A stretch of DNA of 64,000 nt from Salticus scenicus (lineage: Eukaryota > Arthropoda > Arachnida > Araneae > Salticidae), in NCBI GenBank assembly GCA_963930645.1, contig OZ005648.1, positions 200,136,480 to 200,200,479 of the forward strand. The letters run 5' to 3'. Positions within the stretch are counted from its first letter, which is position 1. Each line of letters starts with the position of its first letter. The notes beneath the pieces are model-generated. The model did not search any database. It was given only the letters and a program-made list of their open reading frames with translations, and had not been told where the DNA came from. Both the position numbers and the translations under genes were made by a program. Shown here piece by piece: positions 26,941 to 40,079 of the stretch.

Positions 26941-28454
26941 AAATGAACTATAAAACGAATTCCGAAATGTTTATGGCAATTAATACCCAATATTTACCAG
27001 TAATATTCCATGACTATATCAGTAACCGTAAAATATAATATTACAAATACTACAAACATTTCTGAAATTAGGAACGTTTCTTTGTTAAAAATCTGTTATT
27101 CTCAGGAACCTGCTGAAAACTTATGAAAACCATTAGCGTTTCTGATATAGAAGAGCAATGTTACTAAATGTTTTTACAGTGTGAGCTACCACAGCCCTGC
27201 TCATTTAAATGAAAGCACACTGAATTTTCATTTCTTCAGCATAATAAAAATGCTTAATAGATCAAATTTGAAAATCAGTGGATGGTATTTAATATAAAAT
27301 ATTGAAGTAAAAAGAAACCGTACTTAACTTTTCAAAACTCAGGGGAGGTCTGTTTTGATTCTACTAATACTGACACAGAACATTTCGAATAATATTATTA
27401 ATATAAAAATACGAATCATTACAGAAAAAAAAAAAAAAAAAAAGACACATGATCTGTCAAATGATCAATTTTATAAAACAATAATATACACAGAAAAAAG
27501 AAGGAAAAAAGGGGGGAGGAGGGAGCATTAAATTCATAAAAAAAAAGGGGGATCATTGCTTTCTCTAAAAATTTTCCGGCCTGTTTCGCTTTTTCAATAT
27601 GATCTGTATCATTAAGCCAGAAGCGTTTGCTCTCAAGTTCAGCATGCTTGCGCACGAGATGCCATTGACATGTTGGACCACAGGGGCTGTTGACGACTCG
27701 AAAGATGAATCATTGTTATTAAGCAGTCCATACCATAAACTTCGAAATACTTCTCTACTCGACCCAATCGTCTCTAAAAGCATTTAAAGGGGTGGTTCGA
27801 TTCGAAGAAAAGTTTAGTTGTTTCGATGAAAGTTGCATGTCTGTTTGTGATAATTGCAAGTTAAGAGAGTGAGGACGCAAGTACGACGTTTGAGTAGTGC
27901 AAAACCCCACCCATCCCCACAAAAAAGAAAAAAAAATCTTTTTTTTTTTATTTTAATCTTCAGGTTTTTCTCCCCTGAGTTGTGAAAGAATAAATATAAT
28001 TTTATAACCACTGATTACGTAATATATATATATATATATATTATGCAGAGATAAATTTGCGACATTACTATGATGAACACTTTAACTGTTTTGCATTTTT
28101 ATATGCTTTTTTCATCTTTATTTATTTATGTATTTTTTAACATAATTCCAATATATGCAGACCACTTAACAGCGTATGTATAGCTACTGTAACAAAGTTA
28201 AAAGTTCAAATTAAAGCAACAAAAATTCCTTTTAGCTTCAAATCTATCAGTATATTTTAATAAAAATCAATATAATATTTTACAGAACATTTTATTTTCT
28301 TTAATCTAATACAAAATAAGAATTAATTTTCTGCTTTTTTTTTTTTTTTTTTTATGACTTTCTTTGAATCTTTACTTTAACCTGCAATAAACCATTATGA
28401 TCTCGTAACTATTGCAAATTTATAATGTATCTTGTCATTCTTAATCTATGAATC

Positions 28455-28590
28455 CATAGCTGCCAACTTTCATGCATTTTGGTTACTGGAAATTTTAATA
28501 GATTTTTTTTTAATTATATTTCTCTGACAGTTTTCATTGATTAAATGAAATAAAAATCTCTAATAAAATTTTCAAAAGTTGGGAACTATC
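28455..28590. mobile_element. short MITE, same family, copy 2
   Basis: CATAGCTGCCAACTTT at 28455 pairs with AAAAGTTGGGAACTAT ending at 28589. The interior TTGATTAAATGAAATAAAAA matches copy 1. Confidence 0.6.
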
Positions 28591-28848
28591 ATAAAACACG
28601 TTAAAATATTCTCATTTTCTATTAACTGCATAATGTATGGCTATATTCACTGTATACAATGCGTTTTCTGATTTTCAATTACATTGTCAGGTACGTAACA
28701 CTCTTTTATCACATACGAAATGGTAATGGATTAGTATTTTATTTAAAAATAAAATACTCAGCATTTCAAATATTACATATATTAAATGAAATCCATTTTT
28801 GAAATTATTAGTCAAGTGAAAACTACATTATTTGATTTACTATTAAAT

Positions 28849-28944
28849 GCATAGTTGCCAAGTACTGCGGTTTTCGCGAAAGATGTATTATTCTAAAATT
28901 GTAATCGAAATTTTTACCAAAAATTTTCGGGCAATTGTCTATGG
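28849..28944. mobile_element. short MITE, possible copy 3
   Basis: CATAGTTGCCAAGTACTG and GGGCAATTGTCTATGG form imperfect ends about 95 bases apart. Confidence 0.35.
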
Positions 28945-30732
28945 TTAATTGTGTTGGAAAATGTTATCAGAAAGTTTTGGCAGTTATTCTTTAATAAAGA
29001 CTCTAAAAATTAAAAACTGTGTAAATAAATAAGCGATAATTCACAAGGAAATTATCATAAAAAGCATGTGCGTAATATTTCACAAATTTATGTTCTACAA
29101 ACTTATTAGATATGATATGTCTAATAATATATGTAGGAAAGTAAATAAATTTTGTAAAAGTTTTCGCCCTCTTTTTTCTTTCTTTCTTTCTTTTTTTTTT
29201 TTTTTTTTTTTTTTTAATGTTACTTACTAATTGACATGTGATGCATTATTCACTAATGGACCAGAAGCTTTAATGGACCAGAAGCTTTAAGTTACATTGA
29301 AATATATTTCAATTTTCCTAATACTACAAATCCTTTATTATCTATTAAATTATATTGTAGCTTATCGAACTATCTAATGCTTTAACACCGTCACAACCAA
29401 ATGCGTAACCAAATCTTTTCTTTATTTAATTAGTTTTGATGAATGCAATTTCCTTTGTACAATACTGGTTCTTTCAGCCACAACCTTTCATCTCTTTATC
29501 ACTTCGTCAGAGTCAGTGATCATTCTCTTGATATCTAATTTGCAAAGAATAATCAATATATATGAACAATGATGATTATGTAAAACATAGCTTATCATTC
29601 GCTATACTTTCACTGCTTAAATCGCTTTGGTTGAATAGAGATTGAATTAACATAGTATACGAACAATTATATTAATGAGATTGAAGGGATAATTGCGTGA
29701 ATTCTTGAAAACAAATTGACTTACTCGCTTCGAATTTTGGTAAATCTGTGGAACGTTTCATAAATAATAACTCAGTAAAATTTGTTACGGTTAATATGTG
29801 AAATGCCATGTTTTTGATATTAACACTTACGTATTAGTTATTAATTGGTTAAATTTTTTTACAAGAAATTAGCAGTAAAAACTATTATTACTATTATTTC
29901 TATTATTATTATTAAACTATTTTTACTATTATTACCATTATGTTATTTTCTTTTTTCTTTTTCTTTTCCTTTCTTTTTATTATTTTTTTTTCTTTTACAT
30001 ATATAAATTGCAAGAAACACAACTTTGAGAAAGATCCTTTCAATTCAAGGCCTATTTGTCTAATTGTCCCATTTGGCCTCCACCCCATCCTCTTTTTGTT
30101 ACAAAACTGTAAGCTAAGAATCAGTACATAAAAATAATAGATAATTTTAAACTGTTTTTTTTTCTCTTCAAGTGATTATTTACAATGTTATTATTATTAT
30201 TATTATTATTATTTAATAAAAAATATTTTTTATTTAACAATTAAAATATTGTAAATTAATTTAATAAATAAATCCTGTCATATTTGTATTAAAGTTTATT
30301 TTCTTCATAATCTCCTTATATGAGCAGAATTAAAATCATGGATTGAAACGGAATAAAGGAATTGTTATGGTTTTATTAATATATATGATACATAAAAATC
30401 AACAAAAAAGATGTACCTATAGCAAAACTAAATTTAACTTGAAACTTTTCTAAAAGTATTTCTTATTTGTATTTCATAAAATATGTCTTCTTGTCGTTTT
30501 AACAAGGTTTAACGTTTAGGACGTAAATCCATTGCTACAAATGCTTTTTCGAACTAATATTATTATTAGTAGTAGTAGTATTTGAATGAGAACTATAAGA
30601 AACTTTGAATTGATTACATTTTCAATTTTTGATTAATTACGTTCAACGAAGTCGATTTTTAAACATTAAATATTGATTACGTATTTTACTACTCGATAAA
30701 GATAAATCCATTATTTATTTATTTATTCATTC

Positions 30733-30769
<37 letters not shown>

Positions 30770-30989
30770 TTGGTATAGCATCCTGACCATCGAATTTTAT
30801 CAATGAAATTATTTTCGTATTGATCGCTAAAACTCAAAAAACTAATTATTTTAAAAATATCATTTTTGTTCAAAAGCATGCTATTATTATTTTCTTTAAT
30901 GTATTTTACATTTGTAATTCCATTTTCTTAATTTACTTGTCATTTTTTTGTTGCAAATTTGGAAATTAATTGTTCTTTTTGTTTTACCA

Positions 30990-31190
30990 TCATATAGAGT
31001 AGTACTAAAAAATTTAAGACACTTGTAAATTAAGATAATTTTATCTATAAATAAGACATCCTTTAAATAAGGCATCCTTTAGTTCCAAATTAGAAGTTTT
31101 CCATCATATTGAGTAATACAAAAAAAAATTAAGACACTTGTAAATTAGGATAATTTTATCTATAAATAAGACATCCTTTAGTTCCATTAA
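30990..31190. repeat. tandem duplication, about 114-base period
   Basis: TTAAGACACTTGTAAATTA and TTTATCTATAAATAAGACAT occur near 31015 and 31128 with few differences. Confidence 0.7.
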
Positions 31191-32172
31191 AAGTTATCAG
31201 ATTTTTTTTTTTTTTTTTTCTCTGTCTCTACATGTGTATAGACGATATAAACTGGCACATTCATAGTCACTTCCTGTGTCCAGAACTCTGCGACATATAT
31301 ACCGTGAACGATTATATGCGAAATAATGTATAATATCTGACAAAAGAGGGGCTGGTGCAAAAGAGACGGGTTTAGGCTTCAAGTAATTACACAGAAGAGG
31401 AGCGAGCGCATATAAAAAACAAGCCTACTGAGCACCTGCCTTTTAGATTTTGATATCCGGTGAGTGCAACAATTGCTAGGGCGGAATTACCAACCTGGAA
31501 CCAAAGCTTTCAGATAATGGACTACTTTGGAACCACCCCCGCTTCTTTTTATTTAAAAAAAAAAACTTTCACTGTTTTTATTTTTCAATTTTCTTTGTCT
31601 TTTGGTCGGTTGTTTCACACTCACTTGGATAGTAGAGTGAAGTTGGCTAGTTTTTTCAGATGGGAAACCGCGGTAAAGGATTGGCTATTTTATCGGATGC
31701 TCACTGACCGGATGTTTCTATCGACTCATAGAAACTTTTTCACACAAATCTTTAAAAGCTGTTAAAAGCGATATAATTTTCATTAATATACTATATCTAA
31801 ATGCAGGGGTCGCACTTCCCATCTTCTTTTTCAGGACATATTCAGAAATGAGAAATTTCTCACTTTTTTGTTACCACTATTTTCATAAAGAAATCTTTAC
31901 GGTGTTTTCAAAGTAATATGCCATCATTAAATAGAATAGACATTATTGTATAAAAAAAAGTGGTAGCAAAAAAGGCGGAAATTTCTCACCACCAAAAGTG
32001 TTCTGAAAGAAGAGCGGGGAGTACCACCTCTATAAATGCGTTTTAGAAAAAATATATATGTATTTAAAAAATTGTTAATGCTCTTATAGGTTTAAATGAT
32101 ATTGCAGAAGCTTAATTTCTGACCAATATGTTACTTATTCAAGTTTTGTTATCCCTTACCAGCTATATGCTC

Positions 32173-32203
<31 letters not shown>

Positions 32204-32454
32204 GGGTACAAATTATCGATGATTTTCATTATACCAAACTATCGATGAAATCCTCGAAACTATCGATGATTTTATTATACAAAAGACTAAATAAGGATAA
32301 ACTTTACAAAATAATTTTAATACTTAAGCAATGGGTAAATTTAATTTTCCCTTAAAATTTTCTCAAATATGCAACTAAGTTTATCTATAGCATATAATAA
32401 AATTTTTAGAGTAGTAAAACACTTGAAAACTGCTTATAGTAATCAGCTCTAGTA

Positions 32455-32755
32455 CCTTAGCCAATTGTCGAGGTTTCAATACCTTATTCTGATGCAAATT
32501 TTTTCACAATTCCTTCTCTCAAAGAAGGTCCCAGTAGCCGACAGAACAAGAGCAAATACACCTCTTCACTGAAAGTCTTTGTAGCCCAGTGTACCTGGTT
32601 AGATGCCCGGTAGGGGCAACGTTCCTTGTATGTCACATCCAGGTTTTTGTGTTGTAATCTTATCCTGAATTCCCTTTGTAAAGAGAACGTCAGTACTCGG
32701 CCACCATATCAAATGCTGTAAATGTGAATAATAATAATAATAATAATAATTTAAA
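32455..32755 (+). mobile_element. possible SINE-like repeat with TAA tail
   Basis: TTAGCCAATTGTCG and AGGTTTCAATACC resemble displaced A- and B-box remnants. A GC-richer body ends in AATGTGAATAATAATAATAA, a microsatellite tail typical of retroposed elements. It is not clearly the same family as the other SINEs. Confidence 0.35.
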
Positions 32756-33972
32756 AAAAAAAAATTAAGACTACTGAAATCACTAAAACGCGACCAAGTT
32801 CATTTCGGATCAAAAAGCTTACTCAAAAGTCAAAACATCACAAAATTCTAAACTAAAACTCAATAAAAATATTAATATGCATGCAAGCAAAAATTTACAG
32901 CGTTAGAACTAAACTAAAATAAACTTAATTTTGTTACCACTTCTTATAAAACTAAATAAAATATAAAAACTCTGCGGCCCTGGTATTTTGTGGTATCTGA
33001 CCCCATCTCAACGAAGACTTACAGACTTCGGATAAAGCATACAAGTCGGATATATGTGTAAATAACAAATGAATAAAAGTCTAAGAAAAATACTGATTTG
33101 TATAAATTTGATCCTGAACACTATGAAATTCTTTCGCTATTGGAAACTGAATGCTGCAGGTAATTTATAGGAAAAAACGTTTTGCTGGTAAACGCAAAAG
33201 TGTTTTCAAAACATTCAGAAAAGTTCAAATCTGTATTTTGTAATGACATTGTATTTATTTATTTACTCCTCCTCTTGAAATATAATTCTAAATATTTCTA
33301 TAGATTGTAATTTAAAACATTTTCTTCAACATTTGATTTTTACTGGTAAAATCACCCCTTAAGTCAAAATAGGTAATGTGGATTTTCAACGCAACATTTT
33401 TTCAAACATTTTTATACATGTAAATCAGATTCTCATTATATACCTTTTTTTACCGCAATATCTTACTTACTTAAACATTAAAAATATATTATAAGTGAGC
33501 AACTAAATTTTTTATTAACTCATGCTAAATGGGGTTCTTAAACGGTATGCAAAGCACACTGATGTGCCCTAAAATATTTCCAGGTGTGCCTTGTGGTATT
33601 CCAGAGAAATACGTGTCCAGATATAAAAGCAAATATAGTTAGTTATTCTAGCCTTACATTTACGAGTAATTGATATATATTTTTCAGTTTTCTGAACAGT
33701 TGCTTTATCTCCCTCATAAACTTATAATTTAAAAGTGTATAATTATCGATTCTTAATTTGTTTTTAAGTATGGAGATATTAATCATTAAGTTCATCTTTA
33801 AATTCATAATCATATTATTTATTCATAATCATAATATTTATTTCAAGTTAAAATAACTATTGTTCTAGTACATTATAAAGAACATGCAGTGAAAACAACA
33901 CTAAAATTTGACCTTTTCCAAGATGCTCAGTGGTTTAGTGTACCATTTTATTACAGATACGCCGCTTTTTTT

Positions 33973-34007
<35 letters not shown>

Positions 34008-35726
34008 TGTGTGTGTGAACATCATTATTATATTAATTACACGAATTTACTTGGAAAAAAATAAACTTTTTTTGTGGTATTTTTATTGTGTATATGTTAC
34101 TTATTTTGAAAGTCTTGAAGGCGGATGTTATGTGTATATTACTTGTTTTGGGTAAATAAATCCAAATTAAATGCATAGATTTCTTTAAAAAAGCCTTACA
34201 TTGAGGAATCCTTTTCCGGAAGTAAACAAAAGTTAAGCGGCTATAAGAAAGCACACTTGTAGGCTATACTCGGATATTATAATGAACGTTATTTTAACGT
34301 CATATTTGGGAGGGAGGGGTGGATGAGATTTTCTGTCTTCCCAGCAATGAAATGTGAAAAGAGAGAAATTTACCTGTGTATATTTTGTTTTTCAAATATT
34401 CAATTTAATTATTACAACGTATTCCTCAGAAATTCGTATATATAGCGCACCTACACTTATTTCTATAAGATTTTAAATGCTTCTCAACTTCAAAAAGTTT
34501 GAAAAACACTGATTTACGCAATGGCCTTTCAGGAATTAAGGGGTGTTATTGGTGTTTCGATTAACACCGATTGTCTTCCCGAGGGACGTAGGTCATGGTT
34601 GAGGATCTTTTTTAAGAGGTCCTACGGTGCTACTACGAACATATCGAGGTCTTTCGATGGTCGAATGTGACATCATGTTAACATAACATTTCAAAATAAT
34701 TTTAAGGTTTTAATCATTTGGTACTCCAGAAAAAAGTTACGATAGCAAACATATCAGACAATTTCGATGTAGAAGTGCTGCAACGAAATTTTGATTTTAT
34801 AATTTTTATAAATATACTTCTACATCATTCGAAACATTTCGATATGTTCGCGATCACAGCCTTAGACTCGCAAGATTTGTAATAATCATGGAGTGACGAG
34901 GCCAACAAGTGCAGTCTAGGTTAGAACTCCATACCTCATGTCTGACAGTTCCTCGGGGAGGCTGGTGATGGAGCCGCACGAAGAGAAGAAACTCTATAGC
35001 TTCTAAAATTTAATCCATTATCCCTTTCTGCGAAATATTTTTAATATTCAAAAACAAATAACCAAATATCGAATAACCAAATAGCTTTTTTTTTTTCCCC
35101 TTAAAAAAAAGGGGGGGGGGGGAGGAGGGTGCAATGGTCCTACATTTTTGCCTGCGTTTTGTTATTTTAATACCTTTTTTTTTTTAAAAAAAAAAATACA
35201 ATTTTTTATGAATGTTTTAATGCTATATTTAAAAAAATAATTTTTGAAACGCCCTGACAAAAATATAAAACGAACAAAAAAATTACAGGACCGATGGCAC
35301 CCCTAGAAAATTCTTCTTAATCATTATATTTAAATATTCACAGTTTCTCCAACAAAATTTTTTAAACTATGCATATTCAACATATTTAAAAATAAATAAA
35401 TAATTAAATAAAAAGTTAAAAAATAATTAAATACGTCTGGAATATAAATGTTGCGATATATTTTCATGCAAAAGCACAGATAAATAGTAAATTAACAGTC
35501 ATGTTCAATTTTCCCAAATTTATTAACATGTATGTTGTGTTACTTAAATAAAAAGAAAAGAGTAATTAATTCACCACCTACACAAATACGTGTCTTTTAT
35601 CTCGGCACCACAAACGATCCCAATAACTTTGCAACCTGCCAGCATTTTATCACTTCATGATATTAAATATATGCTAATAGATTGTCATTTGTAATTGACA
35701 CCTTTGAATTTCTTTATTTTTTGCAG

Positions 35727-36011
35727 GTGTCTGTACCAACAGCACGGCGCCAAGTGTCAGTTCCATCAACCGAATCCTACGGAACCGAGCGGCTGAGAGA
35801 GCTGCCGCAGAATTCGCTCGAGCGGCTGGATACGGCATGTACCATCCGTATGCGGCCGCCGCTGCCTTCCCGTGGAGTGCGGCCGCTGCCACACCACCAC
35901 TTTGGCCTGCATTTCACCCTGGTTCAACTGCCCCTTTGACCACTGCAGGATCTCCTGTGGATCCTGCAACACTTACAGGTTTAAGTTCACTGAGGGAGCA
36001 GCGTCAAATGG
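35727..36011 (+). CDS. eyg: eyegone-like Pax gene, exon with end of RED subdomain and Ala-rich linker
   Basis: The acceptor TTTTTTGCAG|GTGTCT and donor ATGG|GTAAGA bound a 285-base exon that is phase 1 at both ends. Joined to the previous exon it continues the paired domain as GVCTNSTAPSVSSINRILRN, the last RED helix. It then runs RAAERAAAEFARAAGYGMY, followed by Ala-rich AAAAAFPWSAAAATPP and PLWPAFHPGS. The RAAERAAAEFARAAGYG stretch right after RED is what I recall as an eyg/toe signature, which anchors the subfamily call. Visible residues 53-147. The Ala-rich segment resembles repression-prone linkers in homeodomain proteins; that role is inferred. The exon is markedly GC-richer than its surroundings, and its other frames show shadow ORFs of no significance. 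It is separated from the previous exon by an intron of about 34 kb. Confidence 0.95.
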
Positions 36012-37400
36012 GTAAGACGCCTTTTTAATGAATGACCGGTGAATTTAAAATGACAGCAGAATTTTGGTCCCAGTTTATATTTTGATGCTTTTATGCCTAC
36101 ACGGAACAGCAAAAAATGATTCAGAATTAACACATACCAAAGAAAAAATTGTTAATATGTATTCACATGTTAGCGTTTCTGCAAAATTAAAAGTTAAAAT
36201 AATAAAATATTTATATATATGTATATATATATGTGTATATATAACACATATTTACACACATACAAATTATAACTGCAAAGAAAAAAAAAGTTCCATGTAT
36301 ACATATTTATGTACAGGGCATAGGTGCCAAAATTTCTAATTTTCTAATTTTTAAATATCAGATTTATCACTGCTATATTTTTTAAAAAAGAAATCTATCT
36401 GTCACATTTATTTTTGACGATTAAATAAACCGAAGACAATCATGAAAAATATTCGGTATGAAGTCTCCCTTAAAAAACGGGAGTGCTAGTATTTATGTCA
36501 TGGTTGTATATAAATTGTAAAACAGAGTTTGTATGTACATAATTATACATAAACATCACATATCTTACTATATCGAATCCCATCAATACATACATGTATA
36601 TATATGAATATCGTATGAATACGTAAATGGACAGATTGATTGTCAATTTTAAGAGTCAATATTTTAACTTGATTACTATTATTAATAATGTTATTATTTA
36701 TTTAATTAAATTTTAGATATGGAATAAGATCATTTTTGAGTTTTATTATGCAGAAATGCAGACTCGAATATCAATTTATTTTTAAATTTAGCATACAGTT
36801 ATTAGATTGGAAGAGCACGTTTAAAAATTTTCAATATGAAATATCCCTCAAAAAATGTCAATACACCATTTAAATAAACATTTTCATTCTTTTATAAGGT
36901 TTCGAAATTGCCTAAGCTTTGTACACTTATGTTCTCATAAGTTTTTATGAAACATAATAATATCGTTTTTGAAAAATAACATTTTAAAACATTCTGCCAT
37001 ATTTTGTTAAAACTTTTGTAAATATGAAAATTGAAATCGATTTAATATCGGAAGGTATGTTTTTTGCATGACCACGTAATTCGTGCACACGGATAAAATT
37101 GCAATATCTAATTAAATTTAAATTAAAAATTTGTGATTTAAATTTAAAATCTAAAACACACGAAAAATAAGTAAATAAACTCTATATATACCGGTCTACA
37201 TAAAATAAGCCTACATTTATTAATTAAAAACCATTTATGATTTTTGTGAAAAACTTTATACATGCATACAGGGTATTCTAAAATGCATCTACGAAAATCA
37301 AACGTCATTCTCTTGGGTAGTACTAAGAGTAATAAGATGAATTTTCGGAAACACATACCTCCCCCCCCCCTTAAAAACATGCCTGTTTCTAATTTTTCAG
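36012..37400 (+). other. intron 2, about 1.4 kb
   Basis: AT-rich. It carries a TATATG-type microsatellite at 36215-36250 and a diverged MITE-like copy at 36319-36495, with a partial related stretch near 36830. A run of C at 37363-37372 lies shortly upstream of the cassette exon acceptor. Confidence 0.55.
36319..36496. mobile_element. short MITE, same family, diverged copy 4
   Basis: CATAGGTGCCAAAATTT begins it. The interior TTGACGATTAAATAAA and ATTCGGTATGAAGTCTCCCT match copy 1 (TTCCGGCATTAAGTCTCTCT). The right end is worn. Confidence 0.45.
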
Positions 37401-37445
37401 GATTGCCTGATGAGCACTTTATCACTGATCAGCACATATCCATTG
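37401..37445 (+). CDS. eyg: probable 45-base cassette exon of the eyegone-like gene
   Basis: A 45-base open segment, GLPDEHFITDQHISI with the first Gly codon split, is bounded by a pyrimidine-rich acceptor (TTTCTAATTTTTCAG) and a good donor (ATTG|GTAAAG). It is phase 1 at both ends, exactly matching the exons on either side, so it can be included or skipped without changing frame. If included it adds residues 148-162 between the Ala-rich exon and the acidic linker before the homeodomain. I do not recognise the peptide in known Eyg proteins. The evidence is splice-site quality, phase match and position. The alternative is a chance pairing of splice-like sites, which is not negligible for such a short exon. 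Confidence 0.5.
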
Positions 37446-38228
37446 GTAAAGAGTACAATAGGGCAGCTGAAAGTCCAGAACGGACTGCAGTCTGTTTTAT
37501 GTTTCTTATTTCATGTTTGTCTCATTGAGCTTTTTAATTTATTTCACCTGTGCAATTCACTTCTTTTGGACTTTTAGCTGAACGATTGCATCTTTAACGA
37601 TGACTGTACGCTGTCCAGCGATCAATGTACTCATGTGGCAAATCCAGCAAAAATAGAAATAATGTTACATACATAAAGGAAATTCACGAAGTTAATTTAA
37701 AATTTTGAATACATAAGTTAAAAGCTAGCTTGTTATGTTAAGTCCAGTCTAAGTATCAAGTAATTAGATTTCATTGATAACAGAATTTATTTATTTATTT
37801 ATTGTTATGTTCTTCATGATTCTATTAATACTACAAACTTTTAAAAAAATTAATCATTATTAGCATTAAAATTGCAGCAGAAGGCCTATTTTTAAAATTT
37901 CACTGAGCATTAAATAAATATGTTACCACAATAACGAACATTTTAAGTTTAATTTTCCTGATAGGAAAAAAATATGAAAAAACAGAAGGAAAGAGGACTA
38001 TATGAGAAACAGACATTCATTTTCATGTACATAATTGTCGTTGAGTGTGAAAAAGCGAGAGAGAAAGAATAAAGTGGAGTTTATTAATATGAGTTTTTAA
38101 AATTAGAAGAAAAATTGTATATTGTGCAGTAATATATGTAAATCGGTTTGTATTACTGATAGTTAAAACATTAATGACGAGTTAAAGTTCGACAGTGATG
38201 AAGACAACAATAAACTATAAAAATTTTC

Positions 38229-39579
38229 CATAAATGACCGCACACTTCTGATTTCAGAAGTTTTGTCAAATACCTTAAAAAATACTAGGCGAATTATCTT
38301 GAAACTTTAGGAGTGTAAAGACTTGTTACGCCTTACATATTTCAGTGAAAAAACCTGAAAACAAAATGACCTGAAACCAAAAAAGAGACCAGTAGAAAAT
38401 TAAAGGAAATTCAAAACGTTTATGATCAATTTGTAAAAGGCGATGCTTAAAATACTTTCTGGCTGTACGTGATTACGATACTTCTGTGGGGCTGTCACAT
38501 AAAAAAAATCCTTTTACTTTTAAATTACAAGATGCAGTGTATTAAACCCAATGCAAAGCTATTTTCAGAAAACTTGTCGTACTACATTAGGCATTGCATA
38601 TTGCAATCAAAATATGAAAATATTAAATATCTAATTAAATATAAGCATTTTTACTAAATACTTTTGAACTACGCATGCGCAAACTTTAAAAAAGGTCCCA
38701 TTTTCATAATTTATTAGTCAAAAGTATTGAACTACTTATATGGAAATCACAAACCAACATCGTATTAATTCAAAAAGTTGACGGCGATAGAAAGAACTGA
38801 ATTTCACTTCCCCTGAAAAAGAAAAAAAGAAGGAAAATGATAGGGTGTTTATCAGTATTTAATTACAATCAATAAACACTATAATAACATCTACTGAATC
38901 CAAATAAAAATGTGAGTAAACTCCCTTATAGATAACCTTTTTGTTTAACAGAAGATTAATATTAGTCCATTCTATCGCCGATAACTTTTTGAATGTACAC
39001 GTTATTTGTTTGGATTTTTCATATAAATAGCTCAATACTTTTGGCTATTAAATTATTCAAATGAAATTTTGTTAAAGTGTGTGCATGCGCTGTTAAAAAT
39101 TATTTAACAAAAACTCTCATATTTCTTGAAATATATAATATTTTTGTATTCTTATTGCAGTATGCTGAGTTTAATATAATATGTCAAAATTCCTAAAAAT
39201 GTCTTTGCATTGGGTTTAATACCCTACATGCTATAATTTAAAAAGGAGCGTTTTTTTCTTCCAACTTTTTAAAGAAACCTTTATAATTTCATAAATATAT
39301 GTGGTAACCTCATAAAAACTTATACAGATAATTAGATGTCTCAATCACATGCTACAACTACAATGCTTTGAAGCATTACTTTTTACAGAGTAATCCCAAA
39401 CGTTCTGATATTTGTTTAATTTTTGACTGGTCCCCCTTTTGCTTTCGGAACAAAACTTTCACTGAAGTATATGAGGTACAATATGTTCTTTACACTCCTG
39501 AAGTTTCAAGATAATTCACCCAGTAATTTTTGAGATATTAGACAAAACGTTGGAAACAAAAAGTGTCCGGTCATTTATG
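38229..39579. mobile_element. large foldback element, 1.35 kb, arms about 0.55-0.6 kb
   Basis: Ends CATAAATGACCGCACACTT and AAGTGTCCGGTCATTTATG are inverted. Inside, AATTATCTTGAAACTTTAGG, GTATTAAACCCAATGCAAAG, AAAGTATTGAACTACTTATA and TTCAAAAAGTTGACGGCGAT (left) all recur in reverse order on the other strand of the right arm (38955-39579). The loop is about 150 bases. No transposase was found, so it is a non-autonomous long-TIR element. Arms are diverged, so it is old. Confidence 0.85.
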
Positions 39580-40079
39580 AAAAAGTAAGGTATTTGCTTT
39601 AAAGATAAATCATATGAATTAAAAATATCCATATTATAGGGCAAATTGAAATTTAATCTGTTTTAAATGCAAACTGTTTATAAGTATATATAACTGTGTA
39701 TAACTGTTTATATGATTATCAAATATCAAGCAATAATTTAAAAAAAAGTCTTCAAAACTAATTTTGAAAAATCTGCGTTCAACTGAATGTCAAAGTGATA
39801 AACCACTTCTCAAAAGTCGGTCTTTCCTATGCAAAAACGTTGAGGGGGGAAAAAAACTATTTCTTTATTTGCATTTTTTCCCAAGAAAAGAATCACGACT
39901 TTACTTACCCCAATACAAAAAAAAAAAAAACCTTACTTTCTGAACTATGGATAAAAAAAATTAAAATATTTCCAAACCGCGCCAATAAATGAAGTTATTA
40001 AAGCTAATAAGGACAATTTAAAACGTGGTAGAAAAGGTAAACCTAACCAATTTTTCACAAATGGTAAACAATTAAGTTC

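Larger units (their letters stand above)
1668..35726 (+). other. intron 1, about 34 kb
   Basis: It lies between the two RED-encoding exons, whose splice phases match exactly, so no coding exon is needed between them. It holds minisatellites, MITEs, SINEs, a mariner relic and hairpin-core repeat arrays, listed separately. Stretches where I see only AT-rich, microsatellite-dotted DNA: 1670-3100, 3900-5300, 6330-8490, 8670-11580, 12460-14370, 18950-19520, 20760-22490, 23260-24450, 25400-26690, 28960-30970, 31200-32450 and 32760-35700. Blocks near 7600-8000, 15320-15800, 24480-24900 and 27590-27790 are visibly richer in G+C and sequence complexity. Confidence 0.7.

Noticed and set aside
27565..27787. 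Overlapping ORFs on both strands in a GC-richer patch
   Set aside because: Neither peptide resembles a known family. Better treated as a complex intronic block than a gene.
35674..35972. Minus-strand and alternate-frame ORFs overlapping the Ala-rich exon
   Set aside because: Shadows of the GC-rich RED/Ala exon, whose own frame is fixed by paired-domain sequence and splice phase.
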